DNA of 64,000 nt from Bdellovibrio sp. (GCA_016187935.1 JACPIU010000037.1:62001-126000), one strand, 5' to 3'. Shown: positions 18,830 through 27,773, counted from the first letter of the stretch. A program made the numbers and translations. Notes: generated from the sequence alone by a model not told the origin.

Positions 18830-19947
18830 TAAGATGCCCAATCGAATTTGCGATAATAATAAACACCAAAACCAAAAAGCATCAGAGTTGGTGCGAAATT
18901 TGCGATGCCCGGATAGAGTTGCCCTTTTTTTGCCATGGCAATGCCAAAAAATAGAACAGAGTAATAGAGAATTAATAAAAGTAATGCGATTACGCCGGTA
19001 TTACGGGATTTCCCCCTTCCTTTTTTAATACCCAGTCCGAATGACAGAATTGATACATCCCGTTTTGTTTGCTCTTCAATGTCTTTTTCTTCCTGGCCCA
19101 GTTCACGCTGCTTTTTTATGCTCTGAAATTCTCTTAATTTATCTTTCCGTTCTCGAATAACTTTCCACAACTCGTAACTCGACCAAGTGGAATCTTTATT
19201 AACCGCTTCTGGCCGTGCATCGTTCTGAAAAACCGGAAAATCATATTCATCAAAGAGAATCTTCTCTACCTGATTACTTTTGACTTTGGTTTTGGTTATA
19301 TTACCGTTGAAAAGGTGCAAACGCATGTTGAGAACACTCTCCTGTCCATGCTTCACAAGAACCCCTCGTTTGGCCAAAATAATTTGCTCTTCCTCTTTTT
19401 CCTGATCTCCCATATGAATGAAGACATTGCCTAGAATTTTACCATCACCATCGACAGTTTCCGAATAAAGTGTAATGCCAGGAATTTCAGTAAAAAATTG
19501 CTCGGGTTTAATATTGCTTAGCATTCCTGTTGATGTCAGCTTGAGCATGATAGTCTTAAATTCTTTTCGAGAAGCGGGAATAACCTGAACATTAAGAAGC
19601 AAAGTGATCAAGGCCATTATCAAACCAACAGTCAGATAGGGAAAAAATAATCTTTCGCGGGAAAGACCAAATGATCGCGCTGCAACAATTTCTGAATCAT
19701 CACTCAGGCGACCAAGCGAAAAAATCATTGAGAAGAGAATTGAAAGAGGAATGGCCATTGGAATAAAAGAAATGGCCATACTTAAGAGAAGAGATCCCAC
19801 CTCAACGATGGGAACATCTTTGGCCATGATCAGTTGAGTAACCCGAAACATTTGAAAAGTTAGTAAGAAAAAAACAAAAAATACACAACTTCCCACCAAG
19901 GGAATGATGAAATTGGCTGCCAAATAGCGTTGAATCAATGCAATCAT
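18829..19947 (-). CDS. lptF: LptF/LptG-family permease of the LPS export ABC transporter
   Basis: A 372-residue inner-membrane protein of the YjgP/YjgQ family, which with LptB extracts LPS toward the Lpt bridge. Three membrane segments lie N-terminally (about 10-130, with SILFSMIFSLGRLSDDSEI and AARSFG), then a periplasmic beta-jellyroll region (about 130-260), then C-terminal membrane helices (about 310-365). The N-terminal sequence looks closer to LptF than LptG, but the paralogue assignment is not certain and no second copy or LptB is in the window. Confidence 0.88.
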   Translation of the reverse strand: MIALIQRYLAANFIIPLVGSCVFFVFFLLTFQMFRVTQLIMAKDVPIVEVGSLLLSMAISFIPMAIPLSILFSMIFSLGRLSDDSEIVAARSFGLSRERLFFPYLTVGLIMALITLLLNVQVIPASRKEFKTIMLKLTSTGMLSNIKPEQFFTEIPGITLYSETVDGDGKILGNVFIHMGDQEKEEEQIILAKRGVLVKHGQESVLNMRLHLFNGNITKTKVKSNQVEKILFDEYDFPVFQNDARPEAVNKDSTWSSYELWKVIRERKDKLREFQSIKKQRELGQEEKDIEEQTKRDVSILSFGLGIKKGRGKSRNTGVIALLLLILYYSVLFFGIAMAKKGQLYPGIANFAPTLMLFGFGVYYYRKFDWAS

Positions 19948-20016
19948 TTATGTTAGTGTAACCCGCTGAATTAGTTTCTAAAAGATCCTTCTTATCATGA
20001 CCAAAAGGGAGAAGCT

Positions 20017-20127
20017 ATGGAACGTAATTTTTTTAAAAAAAATAAATTTAATCAATATAAATACAGAGGTGTGGCCCGAATGGTCGTAAACTCTAGAGTT
20101 CTCATTTTGGCCAGGAGGCCAAAATGA
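20017..20127 (+). CDS. Small 36-residue leader ORF translationally coupled to pepA
   Basis: A 36-codon frame starts at ATG 20017 behind a strong AAGGGAGA Shine-Dalgarno. It encodes a very basic peptide (starting MERNFFKKNKFNQYKYRG, ending LILARRPK). Its stop TGA overlaps the pepA start in ATGA, and its last codons run through the pepA hairpin at 20105-20124. Translating ribosomes would melt that hairpin and could reinitiate at pepA, a classic coupling arrangement. A TATCAT -10-like box is at 19993-19998. The sequence resembles no family I know; it may be a functional leader peptide rather than a stable protein. Confidence 0.5.
   Translation: MERNFFKKNKFNQYKYRGVARMVVNSRVLILARRPK
20105..20124 (+). 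promoter_or_regulatory. Translation-initiation hairpin of pepA containing the Shine-Dalgarno
   Basis: The 8-bp stem TTTTGGCC/GGCCAAAA with AGGA loop is identical to the lepA hairpin at 11394-11413. It holds the AGGAGG site and its last base is the A of the pepA ATG. Here it also lies inside the 3' end of the 36-codon upstream ORF. Confidence 0.6.
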
Positions 20128-21644
20128 ACATAAAACTAAGCTTTAATGACAAAAATTTTTCCACGCGTGAAGCTGTGGTTTTTGGTGTTTACACAAAAAA
20201 TGTCGATTCCAAAACCAAAGGAAAGGCCAAAGCTAAAAAGAAGACTGAATTAGTTTTCCACCACTGGCCGAAAGAGATTATTCAGGCCTTTAATAAAGTC
20301 AAAACTTCAAAAAATTTTAAAGGTGGGCAAGGCGAAAGTACCGAGTTCAATTTACCATCAGGTAGTACTCTTGTTGTGCTAGGGCTGGGTGACAAAGAGA
20401 AGTTTACGTCCGAAATACTCAGGCGCGAAACTGCCGGAATATTCAAACAATACAAAAGAAGAAGCGAAGAATTGGCCTTCGACCTCGATACACTCATGAT
20501 GCATACCATGGAGCAAACTGTGGGTATTTGTGCCGAAGCAATCTGGCTTGCCAATTACAGCTTTGAAACTCATATGAGCAAGAAGAACGAGAATATTTTA
20601 AAATCCGTAGTCTTCATGAGTTCACAAACTAAGGCCAAAGAGAAGAAAATTGAGACACTCTTGAAAAAAAGCCAAGTTCTTTGTGAAAGCATTAATCTTG
20701 CCCGTGATTGGGTCAATGAACCACCAAACATACTCAACTCCGAAGAATACGCTAAGAGAATTGAGCAAGACGCCAAAAAAATTTCCGGCGTCAAAATCAA
20801 AATTTTAGGGAAAGAAGAACTAAAAAAAGAAAACATGGGGATGTTTCTTTCGGTAAACGCCGGCTCGGCCTTTAAACCACAGCTTGTTCACCTCACTTAC
20901 TCTCCCAAAAAGGCCACCAAGCACATTGCCTTGGTAGGCAAAGGTTTAACTTTCGATACTGGAGGATATTGTTTAAAACCATCCACATCTATCGCCAATA
21001 TGAAATTTGATATGGCCGGTTCAGCAACTGTTTATGCCGCTTTCCGCACACTCGTTTTAAACCGTGTGCAAGTAAAAATCACCTGTGTGCTTGGAATAAC
21101 CGATAATGCCATTAATTCATTGGCAACAAAACCTGATTCCATCGTTAAAGCACGCAATGGTAAAACAGTAGAGATTTTAAACACTGATGCCGAAGGCAGG
21201 TTGCTCCTTGGTGATTGCTTGGACTATGTCTGTGATCTTAAACCCGATGCTGTTATCGATGCCGCTACCCTAACCGGAGCATGCCTGGTTGCCCTTGGGA
21301 GTGAAATTTGCGGTCTCATGGGTAATAATCAAAAACTGATGGATAAACTTTTGTCATCCAGTAAAGCGTGTGATGAGTATATGTGGCAACTTCCCATCAT
21401 TCCAGAATTCCACAAAGATATTAAATCTCCGAACGCCGACTTAAAGAATATCGGCTCCAAGGGCCACGGTGGAACATGCAAAGCAGCCGCATTTCTTGAG
21501 TCTTTTGTAAAAAAAGATATTCCCTGGGCCCATCTCGACATTGCTGGTGTCGCCGATTCTCAGTCTCATCTTCCCTATACTCCCAAGCATGGTGCATCCG
21601 GGCTCATGGTGAGAACCTTGGTAAATTACATCGAAAATGTTTAA
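20124..21644 (+). CDS. pepA: Leucyl aminopeptidase (peptidase family M17)
   Basis: A 506-residue cytosolic two-metal aminopeptidase removing N-terminal residues from peptides. The metal and catalytic segments are present: KGLTFDTGG near residue 273, MKFDMAGSA near 293 and the family signature NTDAEGRLLLGD near 354. The N-terminal half (about 1-180) is the less conserved hexamer-forming domain and is rich in lysine. Start ATG overlaps the upstream small ORF stop. The 3' end overlaps trmL by 8 nt. Confidence 0.95.
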   Translation: MNIKLSFNDKNFSTREAVVFGVYTKNVDSKTKGKAKAKKKTELVFHHWPKEIIQAFNKVKTSKNFKGGQGESTEFNLPSGSTLVVLGLGDKEKFTSEILRRETAGIFKQYKRRSEELAFDLDTLMMHTMEQTVGICAEAIWLANYSFETHMSKKNENILKSVVFMSSQTKAKEKKIETLLKKSQVLCESINLARDWVNEPPNILNSEEYAKRIEQDAKKISGVKIKILGKEELKKENMGMFLSVNAGSAFKPQLVHLTYSPKKATKHIALVGKGLTFDTGGYCLKPSTSIANMKFDMAGSATVYAAFRTLVLNRVQVKITCVLGITDNAINSLATKPDSIVKARNGKTVEILNTDAEGRLLLGDCLDYVCDLKPDAVIDAATLTGACLVALGSEICGLMGNNQKLMDKLLSSSKACDEYMWQLPIIPEFHKDIKSPNADLKNIGSKGHGGTCKAAAFLESFVKKDIPWAHLDIAGVADSQSHLPYTPKHGASGLMVRTLVNYIENV

Positions 21645-22107
21645 GCGACCTAGTATCGTCCTTATTGCACCCGAAATTCCCGGCAATACAGGCACGATTG
21701 GGCGCACCTGTCTTGCCTTGGATTTTGATTTGGTCCTCATTAAACCTTTAGCTTTCGACATTTCCGAAAAGGCCGTTCGACGAGCAGGTCTTGATTATTG
21801 GAAGCATGTTCGCTGTCATCTTTTTGAATCGTTTGAGGATTTCCTCGTGAAGGTTGCCCCTAGCTTGGAGCAATTATTTTTTTTCAGCAAGAGCGCGGAG
21901 AAAAACTATTATCGTGCGCCTTTTAGCACCAACTCTATCTTAATTTTCGGTTCAGAAACCAAAGGCCTTCCCGCTGCGCTCATATCTCAAAATCAAGAGC
22001 GCATCTACTCGCTTCCCATGTACTCCGATAAAATCCGCTCTCTTAATCTCGCCAACGCCGCCACTGCTGTGGCCTATGAGGTTATTCGGCATATTCATTT
22101 TTCCTGA
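21637..22107 (+). CDS. trmL: tRNA (cytidine/uridine-34 2'-O)-methyltransferase TrmL
   Basis: A 156-residue minimal SPOUT methyltransferase, the normal TrmL length, methylating the wobble ribose of tRNA-Leu isoacceptors. Motif 1 is PEIPGNTGTIGRTC (residues 12-25), motif 2 is FGSETKGLP near 106, and motif 3 is the knot helix IRSLNLANAATAVAYE near 133. It overlaps pepA by 8 nt, so the two are co-expressed. Confidence 0.93.
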   Translation: MFKRPSIVLIAPEIPGNTGTIGRTCLALDFDLVLIKPLAFDISEKAVRRAGLDYWKHVRCHLFESFEDFLVKVAPSLEQLFFFSKSAEKNYYRAPFSTNSILIFGSETKGLPAALISQNQERIYSLPMYSDKIRSLNLANAATAVAYEVIRHIHFS

Positions 22108-22123
22108 TGCTAAAAGAAAAAAA

Positions 22124-22141
22124 GGCCCTCCGAAGAGGGCC
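22124..22141 (-). terminator. Rho-independent terminator of the outer-membrane protein gene
   Basis: On the minus strand a perfect 7-bp stem GGCCCTC/GAGGGCC with a UUCG tetraloop is followed by a run of seven T and further T-rich sequence. It lies 32 nt past the stop of the minus-strand gene at 22173. In the + direction (after trmL) the same stem has only a weak T tail. Confidence 0.85.
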
Positions 22142-22172
22142 ATTTCTGGTAAAGAAAAATTCGATTAATTGA

Positions 22173-23333
22173 TTAGAACCAATAGTCAACCGCTACACGT
22201 CCCATCAAATCATCGGTTCTAATGTGGCCAACGGTATTATTCGCATTGCTACCATTGGTCTGCAATGTTCCATCCACTTTCAACTTGCCAAAATTAAGTG
22301 TCGCACCCGCGGCCACTGTTGCTGAGTTGGGATCCTGAATTTTCTTATTATTAGAAGTAGCTCCAGGTGATGAGCCGGCCAAATTTCTCTCCGCCGAATT
22401 CTTCAAACTCTGGGAAACAGATCCACGCAGAGTCAACCAACTGGTTGCATCGGCTTCAAATCCTAAAGTCAAAGGAAAATCTGAGATTTTGTATTCATCT
22501 GTGCCAGCAGTGATTTTTTCTTCAGATTTATTGTTATACCAGCGAAAGTCATAGAACCATCGACCACTGGAAGCAATTTCCATGACTCGGGCAAAACCCA
22601 CATTCAATTCAGTGGCGTCATTCTCTGTTTTTGTTCCAGAGGCAGTTTCCTCAACCCCGCCCTTCTTATAATCAGCAAAGAAGGTGTATCCCTGCCATTT
22701 GTAATTGGTGCCAACGTTAATTCCCATTTTGGCTTCCCATTTGTCACCAGATGCAGCACCACCTTTGGCCTCATCTTTCAGGCCCAAATTGGCATAGGCA
22801 TCCAGATCACCCATGAGCACGCCAAAGCCAACTCCCAATCCGGATTGTTTCTGTTCAAAAGCTTGGTTGACCCCTTCGTCCTTGAAATTAGAGATGTTGA
22901 GATTCACACCCCACTCAAACCCCATATCGGCACCAACAAAAACATCGAGTTTGTTACCGACACCAGCGTAAGCGGCACGATTAAGCGTGTTATTTTTTGA
23001 AGTTGCAGTCAAGCTGGTATAATGGGTGACTTGACTCGATTGTGTGTTATTCAAATATACCCCATAACCAAAAGCTCCCACTTCAGAATACCATCCACCT
23101 TCGGCTTCGGGTGTCGTGGTCGAATCAGTTGCGCTTGCATCGCCCCACTCAGTTACCACGTAGTTCTTGGTGGTGTTAACAAAAGCGGCATTTCGAAAGA
23201 CGTTTCGTGTGTCTGACAGATAAAAAGAGCCGTTAGCTCCATCCTGTCCTAGTGATTCCATTCTTGCCTTGGTAGCAAAAGCGCTGGTGGACAAAAGTGC
23301 CAAGCCCACCACAAGTAATAAGTGTTTCTTCAT
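22173..23333 (-). CDS. Outer-membrane beta-barrel protein (major OMP-like)
   Basis: A 386-residue protein with a clear 20-residue signal peptide ending SAFA. Beyond it are alternating amphipathic strands with many aromatics and glycines, and a C-terminal strand ending in tyrosine-tryptophan-phenylalanine (VDYWF), the usual signal for barrel assembly. The segment KARMESLGQDGANGSFYLSD after the signal peptide resembles what I remember of Bdellovibrio major outer-membrane proteins; this is memory, not a search. Strong promoter-like and terminator elements flank it, fitting high expression. Pore activity is not shown. Confidence 0.85.
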   Translation of the reverse strand: MKKHLLLVVGLALLSTSAFATKARMESLGQDGANGSFYLSDTRNVFRNAAFVNTTKNYVVTEWGDASATDSTTTPEAEGGWYSEVGAFGYGVYLNNTQSSQVTHYTSLTATSKNNTLNRAAYAGVGNKLDVFVGADMGFEWGVNLNISNFKDEGVNQAFEQKQSGLGVGFGVLMGDLDAYANLGLKDEAKGGAASGDKWEAKMGINVGTNYKWQGYTFFADYKKGGVEETASGTKTENDATELNVGFARVMEIASSGRWFYDFRWYNNKSEEKITAGTDEYKISDFPLTLGFEADATSWLTLRGSVSQSLKNSAERNLAGSSPGATSNNKKIQDPNSATVAAGATLNFGKLKVDGTLQTNGSNANNTVGHIRTDDLMGRVAVDYWF

Positions 23334-23415
23334 GTACTACTCCTTGAAGTTTTTTAGATGAAGGGCCCAAACGGCTCTTATCTGTTACTGAAGTAATCTT
23401 TGTGGCTCTAGTCTT

Positions 23416-23438
23416 AAATGATAAAAATCATTTGTCAA
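23416..23438 (-). promoter_or_regulatory. Promoter-like element with inverted repeat upstream of the OMP gene
   Basis: On the minus strand a consensus -35 TTGACA (23438-23433) is followed by an inverted repeat AAATGAT-TTTT-ATCATTT (23433-23416) and a poor -10 candidate (TAAGAC) about 16 nt from the -35. The -35 overlaps the stop of the upstream gene. A repeat between -35 and -10 is a typical operator position. Confidence 0.45.
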
Positions 23439-24573
23439 CATGACTAAGTACGATCTGTTCAAGACTTAAAAGAGCACGGGCGAGATGAGTTGGAGTTAGG
23501 ACATTTTTCACCGAATCTTCGCAGTTGTTTTTAAGGGATGAAAAATCTCTCAAAGGCGCATTCAGACCAGCGAAGGAAAGATTTGCAAAACTTTCATTCA
23601 AATTTTGAAAGGCGCGATCGTCAATTTTCAGACATGGAGTACGCTCAGACATTATAATAAATTCTTTCATCTCACCATTTTGAGTTGTTGGAATCACTTT
23701 CTCTAAATTTCTCTTCAATATTTTTATGACGTGGGCGATATGCCCCTCATCACAATTTTCTTCATCAACCGTTGTTACAAACTCCGCGATCTGTTTTCCT
23801 CCCACGGTTTTAAATTCGCCCACAAAATGTCCCCAATCATGCGTGAAGCTCAAAGGCAAAAATAAAGTGGCTTCTTGATCGGTCACAATACAATCAAATT
23901 CCAGACGTATATAAAGTGAAATAGGAGTTCTTGTAGATTCTAAAAATTGAATAACATCACTATTAAGGGAATCCTCTGCACAAAGTGCCAAAAATTCTAG
24001 GGGACCATTGGCCCAAATGAGATGTTCACAGTTTAAGCGCATTCCATTTGATAAATCCAGGGCCCAATGGGATCGTTGGATGAGATCATCTGGAATAACT
24101 TTTGAAATCTTGGTGATTTGTGCTTCGATTAAATGTTGGCCCGCGGTTGTCACAAAAAAAGGATCACTCATAAAAGGAAAAAATTGTTGCGCATCAAATT
24201 GATAGGCTTTGTGACCATAATACTCCTCACCATAAAGCATGGCTTCGGGGCGGGCACGGCCACCAAATTCGCGCAGTTTTTGATCCTTGTAAAAGATCGG
24301 CGTTTGGGATGTTTCGATGAGTTGATGGCCAAGAGCTTCAACTGCCAGAGCATTGCCCGTCCCACGCAAAGAATTGGGGCCTTTTAAAATTAGATCTTCA
24401 TGGGTAAAGGCACGCGATCCAATAATTTTAACATTCGCAATGTTACGCTGCCGGAGACGATGCAAGCAGGCAAGTGTGAAAAAATTTTGGCCGGCAATGA
24501 TATAAGGATAAAACTCTTTCGTTTTAATTTTTTGATTACTTTTTTTAAAATCACGCAGACTTTGAATCGACAT
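23428..24573 (-). CDS. Hypothetical protein with FAD/NAD-binding-like N-terminus
   Basis: A 381-residue soluble protein when started at the ATG at 24573, which has a strong GGGAGGGA Shine-Dalgarno; a frame extension 12 codons upstream has none. The N-terminal strand YIIAGQNFFTLACLHRL recalls the dinucleotide-binding start of FAD-dependent amine-oxidase-like proteins, though the GxGxxG is degenerate, and LIWANGPLEFLAL in the middle could be the second such strand. The C-terminal part has FAGLNAPL. Function unknown. It precedes the OMP gene on the same strand but the OMP seems to have its own promoter. Confidence 0.72.
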   Translation of the reverse strand: MSIQSLRDFKKSNQKIKTKEFYPYIIAGQNFFTLACLHRLRQRNIANVKIIGSRAFTHEDLILKGPNSLRGTGNALAVEALGHQLIETSQTPIFYKDQKLREFGGRARPEAMLYGEEYYGHKAYQFDAQQFFPFMSDPFFVTTAGQHLIEAQITKISKVIPDDLIQRSHWALDLSNGMRLNCEHLIWANGPLEFLALCAEDSLNSDVIQFLESTRTPISLYIRLEFDCIVTDQEATLFLPLSFTHDWGHFVGEFKTVGGKQIAEFVTTVDEENCDEGHIAHVIKILKRNLEKVIPTTQNGEMKEFIIMSERTPCLKIDDRAFQNLNESFANLSFAGLNAPLRDFSSLKNNCEDSVKNVLTPTHLARALLSLEQIVLSHVDK

Positions 24574-24627
24574 GCACTTCCCTCCCGCTCCTTCTACTCT
24601 ATTGAACAAAGAGGGATATTGTAAAGA

Positions 24628-26145
24628 TCAGCGAACAACCAATCTATCACCTGCACGGATCATACGCGTCTTAATGATATCCATATTGGATAGAATAAGA
24701 GTGTCAAGGGATACGTTGTTTTTACGAGCGACATCCCAAAGCGTATCGCCCCTTTGAACCGTATAGTACACACTTGGACTAACAATCTTTTGGCCTTTTT
24801 TCTGGGCCATGCGAATGAGCGCATTGTGCCCCCGTCTCCTCAAGACAGATTTACGGGGAAGTTCATAGAGATCTGCATACATATCATCACGAAGCGCCTG
24901 ACCAACCCTAAAGGGAAGGGTAACAGTCTGACCTTTTTGCAATTTGATATCGATAACCATTCCATTAAGCTGCTCCAAAACATAGGGAGCAACTTTAAAT
25001 TTGCGAGCGACGACGGCCAGTGATGCGCCACTTTGTTTAGTGGTATAGGATTGAAAAGCTGAGGCCTTCACGACATTCTTATCAGGGATGACATCCCAAA
25101 CCATCTTCATTCCTACGGGAACACGTAACTTGTATGTAGGAATGGATGCAGGAACAAACCAGCGCATGATCTCAGGATTCAATCGGTAAATTTCATCCGC
25201 TGGTGCACCCAGCGCTTCAGAAACTAAAAAGAGATCGGTGCCGCCTGGAACATCAATTTCCTCAAAATCGAGAGGCTCATGAAAATCGATATCAGCAAAA
25301 CCAAAACTTTTTAAATTTTTTCCAAGAATTGCCAGGGCCATTATTTTGGGAACGTAGTTTTTCGTTTCAGATTTTAAATAACGGCTCTTTGCCAAATTCC
25401 AAAAACTCTCACTATCGGTTTTGCGAATCGCACGGTTCACTTTACCTTCACCGGCATTATAAGCGGCAGCGGCCAGCTCCCATGAGCCAAATTCATTGTA
25501 CAAATTGGAAAGATACTTGCAGGCCGCAATAGTTGCCTTGATCGGGTCCATGCGCTCATCGATATACCAATCAATATTAAGACCATATGTTTTGCCGGTA
25601 AATTTCATAAATTGCCATGGGCCGACAGCACGTGCCCAAGATTTGGCCTTAGTTTGAAAACCTGATTCGGCCATGGCAAGGAAAATGAGATCACGAGGAA
25701 GTCCAAACTCTTCCAAGATTTTCCCCATAACAGGAGCATAGCGACCGGCCCGGGCACTGTATCGTTCAAAAAACTGTCTACCGCGATTTTGGAAATAATG
25801 CAGCCACTTTTGCACAGCTTCGTTGTAGACGACTGGAAAATCAAAATACATATTCTCCAGACCGAGATGTTCTGCTCCATGCAAAAAGTAACTTTTGGGA
25901 TGAACACTTTCTTCCGGTCCTATTTTAGAAGCACCCTTAATGGCATTGGCCTCTTCATGTACATAAGCAGGAAGGTGCACTTCTTCCTGCGTACTGGTGC
26001 TAGCTTCACCACTTTCTGTTTTGGCAACTTGCTCCTCCACTTGATCAGAGGCCGCGTTTATCGCAATATTGGACTTGTTACTCGCGCAACTGGAAAACAT
26101 AATTGGTATCGATACGATCACAGCAAGCTTAAACAGGAACTTCAT
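24628..26145 (-). CDS. mltD: Membrane-bound lytic murein transglycosylase D-like lipoprotein
   Basis: A 505-residue lipoprotein cutting peptidoglycan glycan strands with 1,6-anhydro product formation. The lipobox FSSC is near residue 20. The SLT domain (about 145-260) has the catalytic E160 in AMAESGF, GPWQFM and AAAYNAGEG. Two LysM peptidoglycan-binding domains lie at the C-terminus, one diverged (QSYTTKQSGASL near 365) and one canonical (YTVQRGDTLWDVA near 455). Domain order and length match MltD. Its LysM-ended layout suits cell-wall turnover; a role against prey wall would be speculation. Confidence 0.93.
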   Translation of the reverse strand: MKFLFKLAVIVSIPIMFSSCASNKSNIAINAASDQVEEQVAKTESGEASTSTQEEVHLPAYVHEEANAIKGASKIGPEESVHPKSYFLHGAEHLGLENMYFDFPVVYNEAVQKWLHYFQNRGRQFFERYSARAGRYAPVMGKILEEFGLPRDLIFLAMAESGFQTKAKSWARAVGPWQFMKFTGKTYGLNIDWYIDERMDPIKATIAACKYLSNLYNEFGSWELAAAAYNAGEGKVNRAIRKTDSESFWNLAKSRYLKSETKNYVPKIMALAILGKNLKSFGFADIDFHEPLDFEEIDVPGGTDLFLVSEALGAPADEIYRLNPEIMRWFVPASIPTYKLRVPVGMKMVWDVIPDKNVVKASAFQSYTTKQSGASLAVVARKFKVAPYVLEQLNGMVIDIKLQKGQTVTLPFRVGQALRDDMYADLYELPRKSVLRRRGHNALIRMAQKKGQKIVSPSVYYTVQRGDTLWDVARKNNVSLDTLILSNMDIIKTRMIRAGDRLVVR

Positions 26146-26410
26146 GACATTTACCTATCCTTTAATAATGTAAAAATGCAGGAGTACGCCAAGTCATCGA
26201 TACTCACAAGCTTTAATTCTCACCCGGACCCAAGTTTGAGTCAACCTAAAATCCGATTCTTGCCTTTTATTTCAATAGGTTATTAAAGAACTCGAGGTTT
26301 TTTTTGAATTGATAAAAGGCAACATTATCCAGTCTTTTCAGCAATTTTTTGTTGGGTGTGCATTTATTGCTTAGCTATTTGGGATTGGGCGAGATGATTA
26401 TAATAAAAGC

Positions 26411-26944
26411 ATGCTAAGAGCAGGGCTTTTTCTACTTTTCATTTGGCCGATATGGAGTCCGCTGGTTTCTAGCAAAGTCGATCCGCCAAATTATAATTTT
26501 GGCCTGGAACAACTCAATCAATTTAGGCCCGGAAGCACCAAGGAAGACATCGAAAAAAGTAATAAGAATGGAGAAATTATCGAACAGCGTGGCGAACGGG
26601 CAGTTGTCAAATATTATGTTGCTCATTTGCGCTATAAATTCCCCATTTTTGTGCAATTTTACCAGGGCAAGGTGCTGGATTATTATGCCCGATTACCTCA
26701 ATATTTTTTGCACGATGTTTTTCATCAATCATTGATCAACCGCTTTGGAAAACAAAACAAGTATTTTAAAAAAGAAGAAAGTGCCCTTTACGAATGGGAA
26801 AATAAGGAGAACATGAAAATTATTTATCAGGGTGCCTGTACCATTACCTGCTTTCCGATCTACCTCACCATGATAACAATGCAACCACCTTCTGATATAG
26901 GCAGCTACCGCCCCTTAATTGAAACCTTTAAAACTAACCTCTAA
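26411..26944 (+). CDS. Hypothetical exported protein
   Basis: A 177-residue protein with a hydrophobic N-terminal signal segment (about 1-20). The segment LEQLNQFRPGSTKEDIEKS recalls the start of BamE/SmpA-like domains, but the rest does not let me name it. Two cysteines sit in GACTITCFP near the C-terminus. A TATAAT at 26399-26404 ends only 6 nt before the ATG and there is no Shine-Dalgarno, so the mRNA may be leaderless. The 3' end overlaps the convergent lgt by 11 nt. Confidence 0.75.
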   Translation: MLRAGLFLLFIWPIWSPLVSSKVDPPNYNFGLEQLNQFRPGSTKEDIEKSNKNGEIIEQRGERAVVKYYVAHLRYKFPIFVQFYQGKVLDYYARLPQYFLHDVFHQSLINRFGKQNKYFKKEESALYEWENKENMKIIYQGACTITCFPIYLTMITMQPPSDIGSYRPLIETFKTNL

Positions 26945-27734
26945 CTACCGCCAGTTTATCCGCCTTTTTTCTGACATAAAAGAAAAGTGTAATCCCCAAC
27001 AACATTTGAAGAAGACATAATATTTGGCCCATGGTGATCAGGCCTCCAAAATAGTAGCCTAATTGAGCATCGGCTTCGCGGAAAAATTCAACAATAAAAC
27101 GGAAAACGGCATAACCAAAGAAGAAAACTGCCGTTGCCTGACCATAGATTGTAAAACGTTTGCGCAACGACCACAAAATAGAAAAAAGGATAATCCCTTC
27201 CATAACTGCTTCATAGAGTTGACTGGGGTGGCGAGGAAAGGGGCCTGCATCAATAAAGACCATTCCCCAGGGAACATCGGTTACGCGCCCCCATAGCTCA
27301 TGATTAATAAAATTCCCCATTCGCCCGAAAAAAACACCTTGTGTGCCGGCGATCACAGCGGCATCGGTCACTTGCAAAAAAGGCACTTTATTTTTACGTG
27401 CAAACAAAAACACCCCGAAGGCCATCCCAGCGATGGCACCATGGAAGGAAAGCCCTCCCTTCCACACCGAAAACAATTCGGACAAGTTATTTTGATAATA
27501 ATCCCAATTATAAATAAAAACGTAAGCAAGACGTGCTCCCACAAACATGAAGATCAGGGCATAAGTGACTAAGGCATCGACCTTCTCCTTGGCGACTCTC
27601 AAGAACCCCTCTTTCACCAAAACTTTTAGCAAAACACCGCCAATCAGAAAGCCAACAACATACATCAAACCATACCAACGAATCTGAATGGGACCCACAG
27701 CAATGAGAACTGGATCAATATTCGGAGCCATCAT
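26934..27734 (-). CDS. lgt: Prolipoprotein diacylglyceryl transferase
   Basis: A 266-residue inner-membrane enzyme with about seven membrane segments that attaches diacylglycerol to the lipobox cysteine of prolipoproteins. Hallmarks: IRWYGLMYVVGF near residue 20, the Lgt signature GRMGNFINHELWGR near 135 (Arg and Asn needed for catalysis) and HPSQLYEAVMEG near 170. It would process the several lipoproteins in this window (MltD, MepA, TPR protein). Convergent with, and overlapping by 11 nt, the hypothetical exported gene. Confidence 0.96.
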   Translation of the reverse strand: MMAPNIDPVLIAVGPIQIRWYGLMYVVGFLIGGVLLKVLVKEGFLRVAKEKVDALVTYALIFMFVGARLAYVFIYNWDYYQNNLSELFSVWKGGLSFHGAIAGMAFGVFLFARKNKVPFLQVTDAAVIAGTQGVFFGRMGNFINHELWGRVTDVPWGMVFIDAGPFPRHPSQLYEAVMEGIILFSILWSLRKRFTIYGQATAVFFFGYAVFRFIVEFFREADAQLGYYFGGLITMGQILCLLQMLLGITLFFYVRKKADKLAVVRG

Positions 27735-27773
27735 AAAAAAACCTCAAAGGTAATGAATCGCACTGTACATAAT

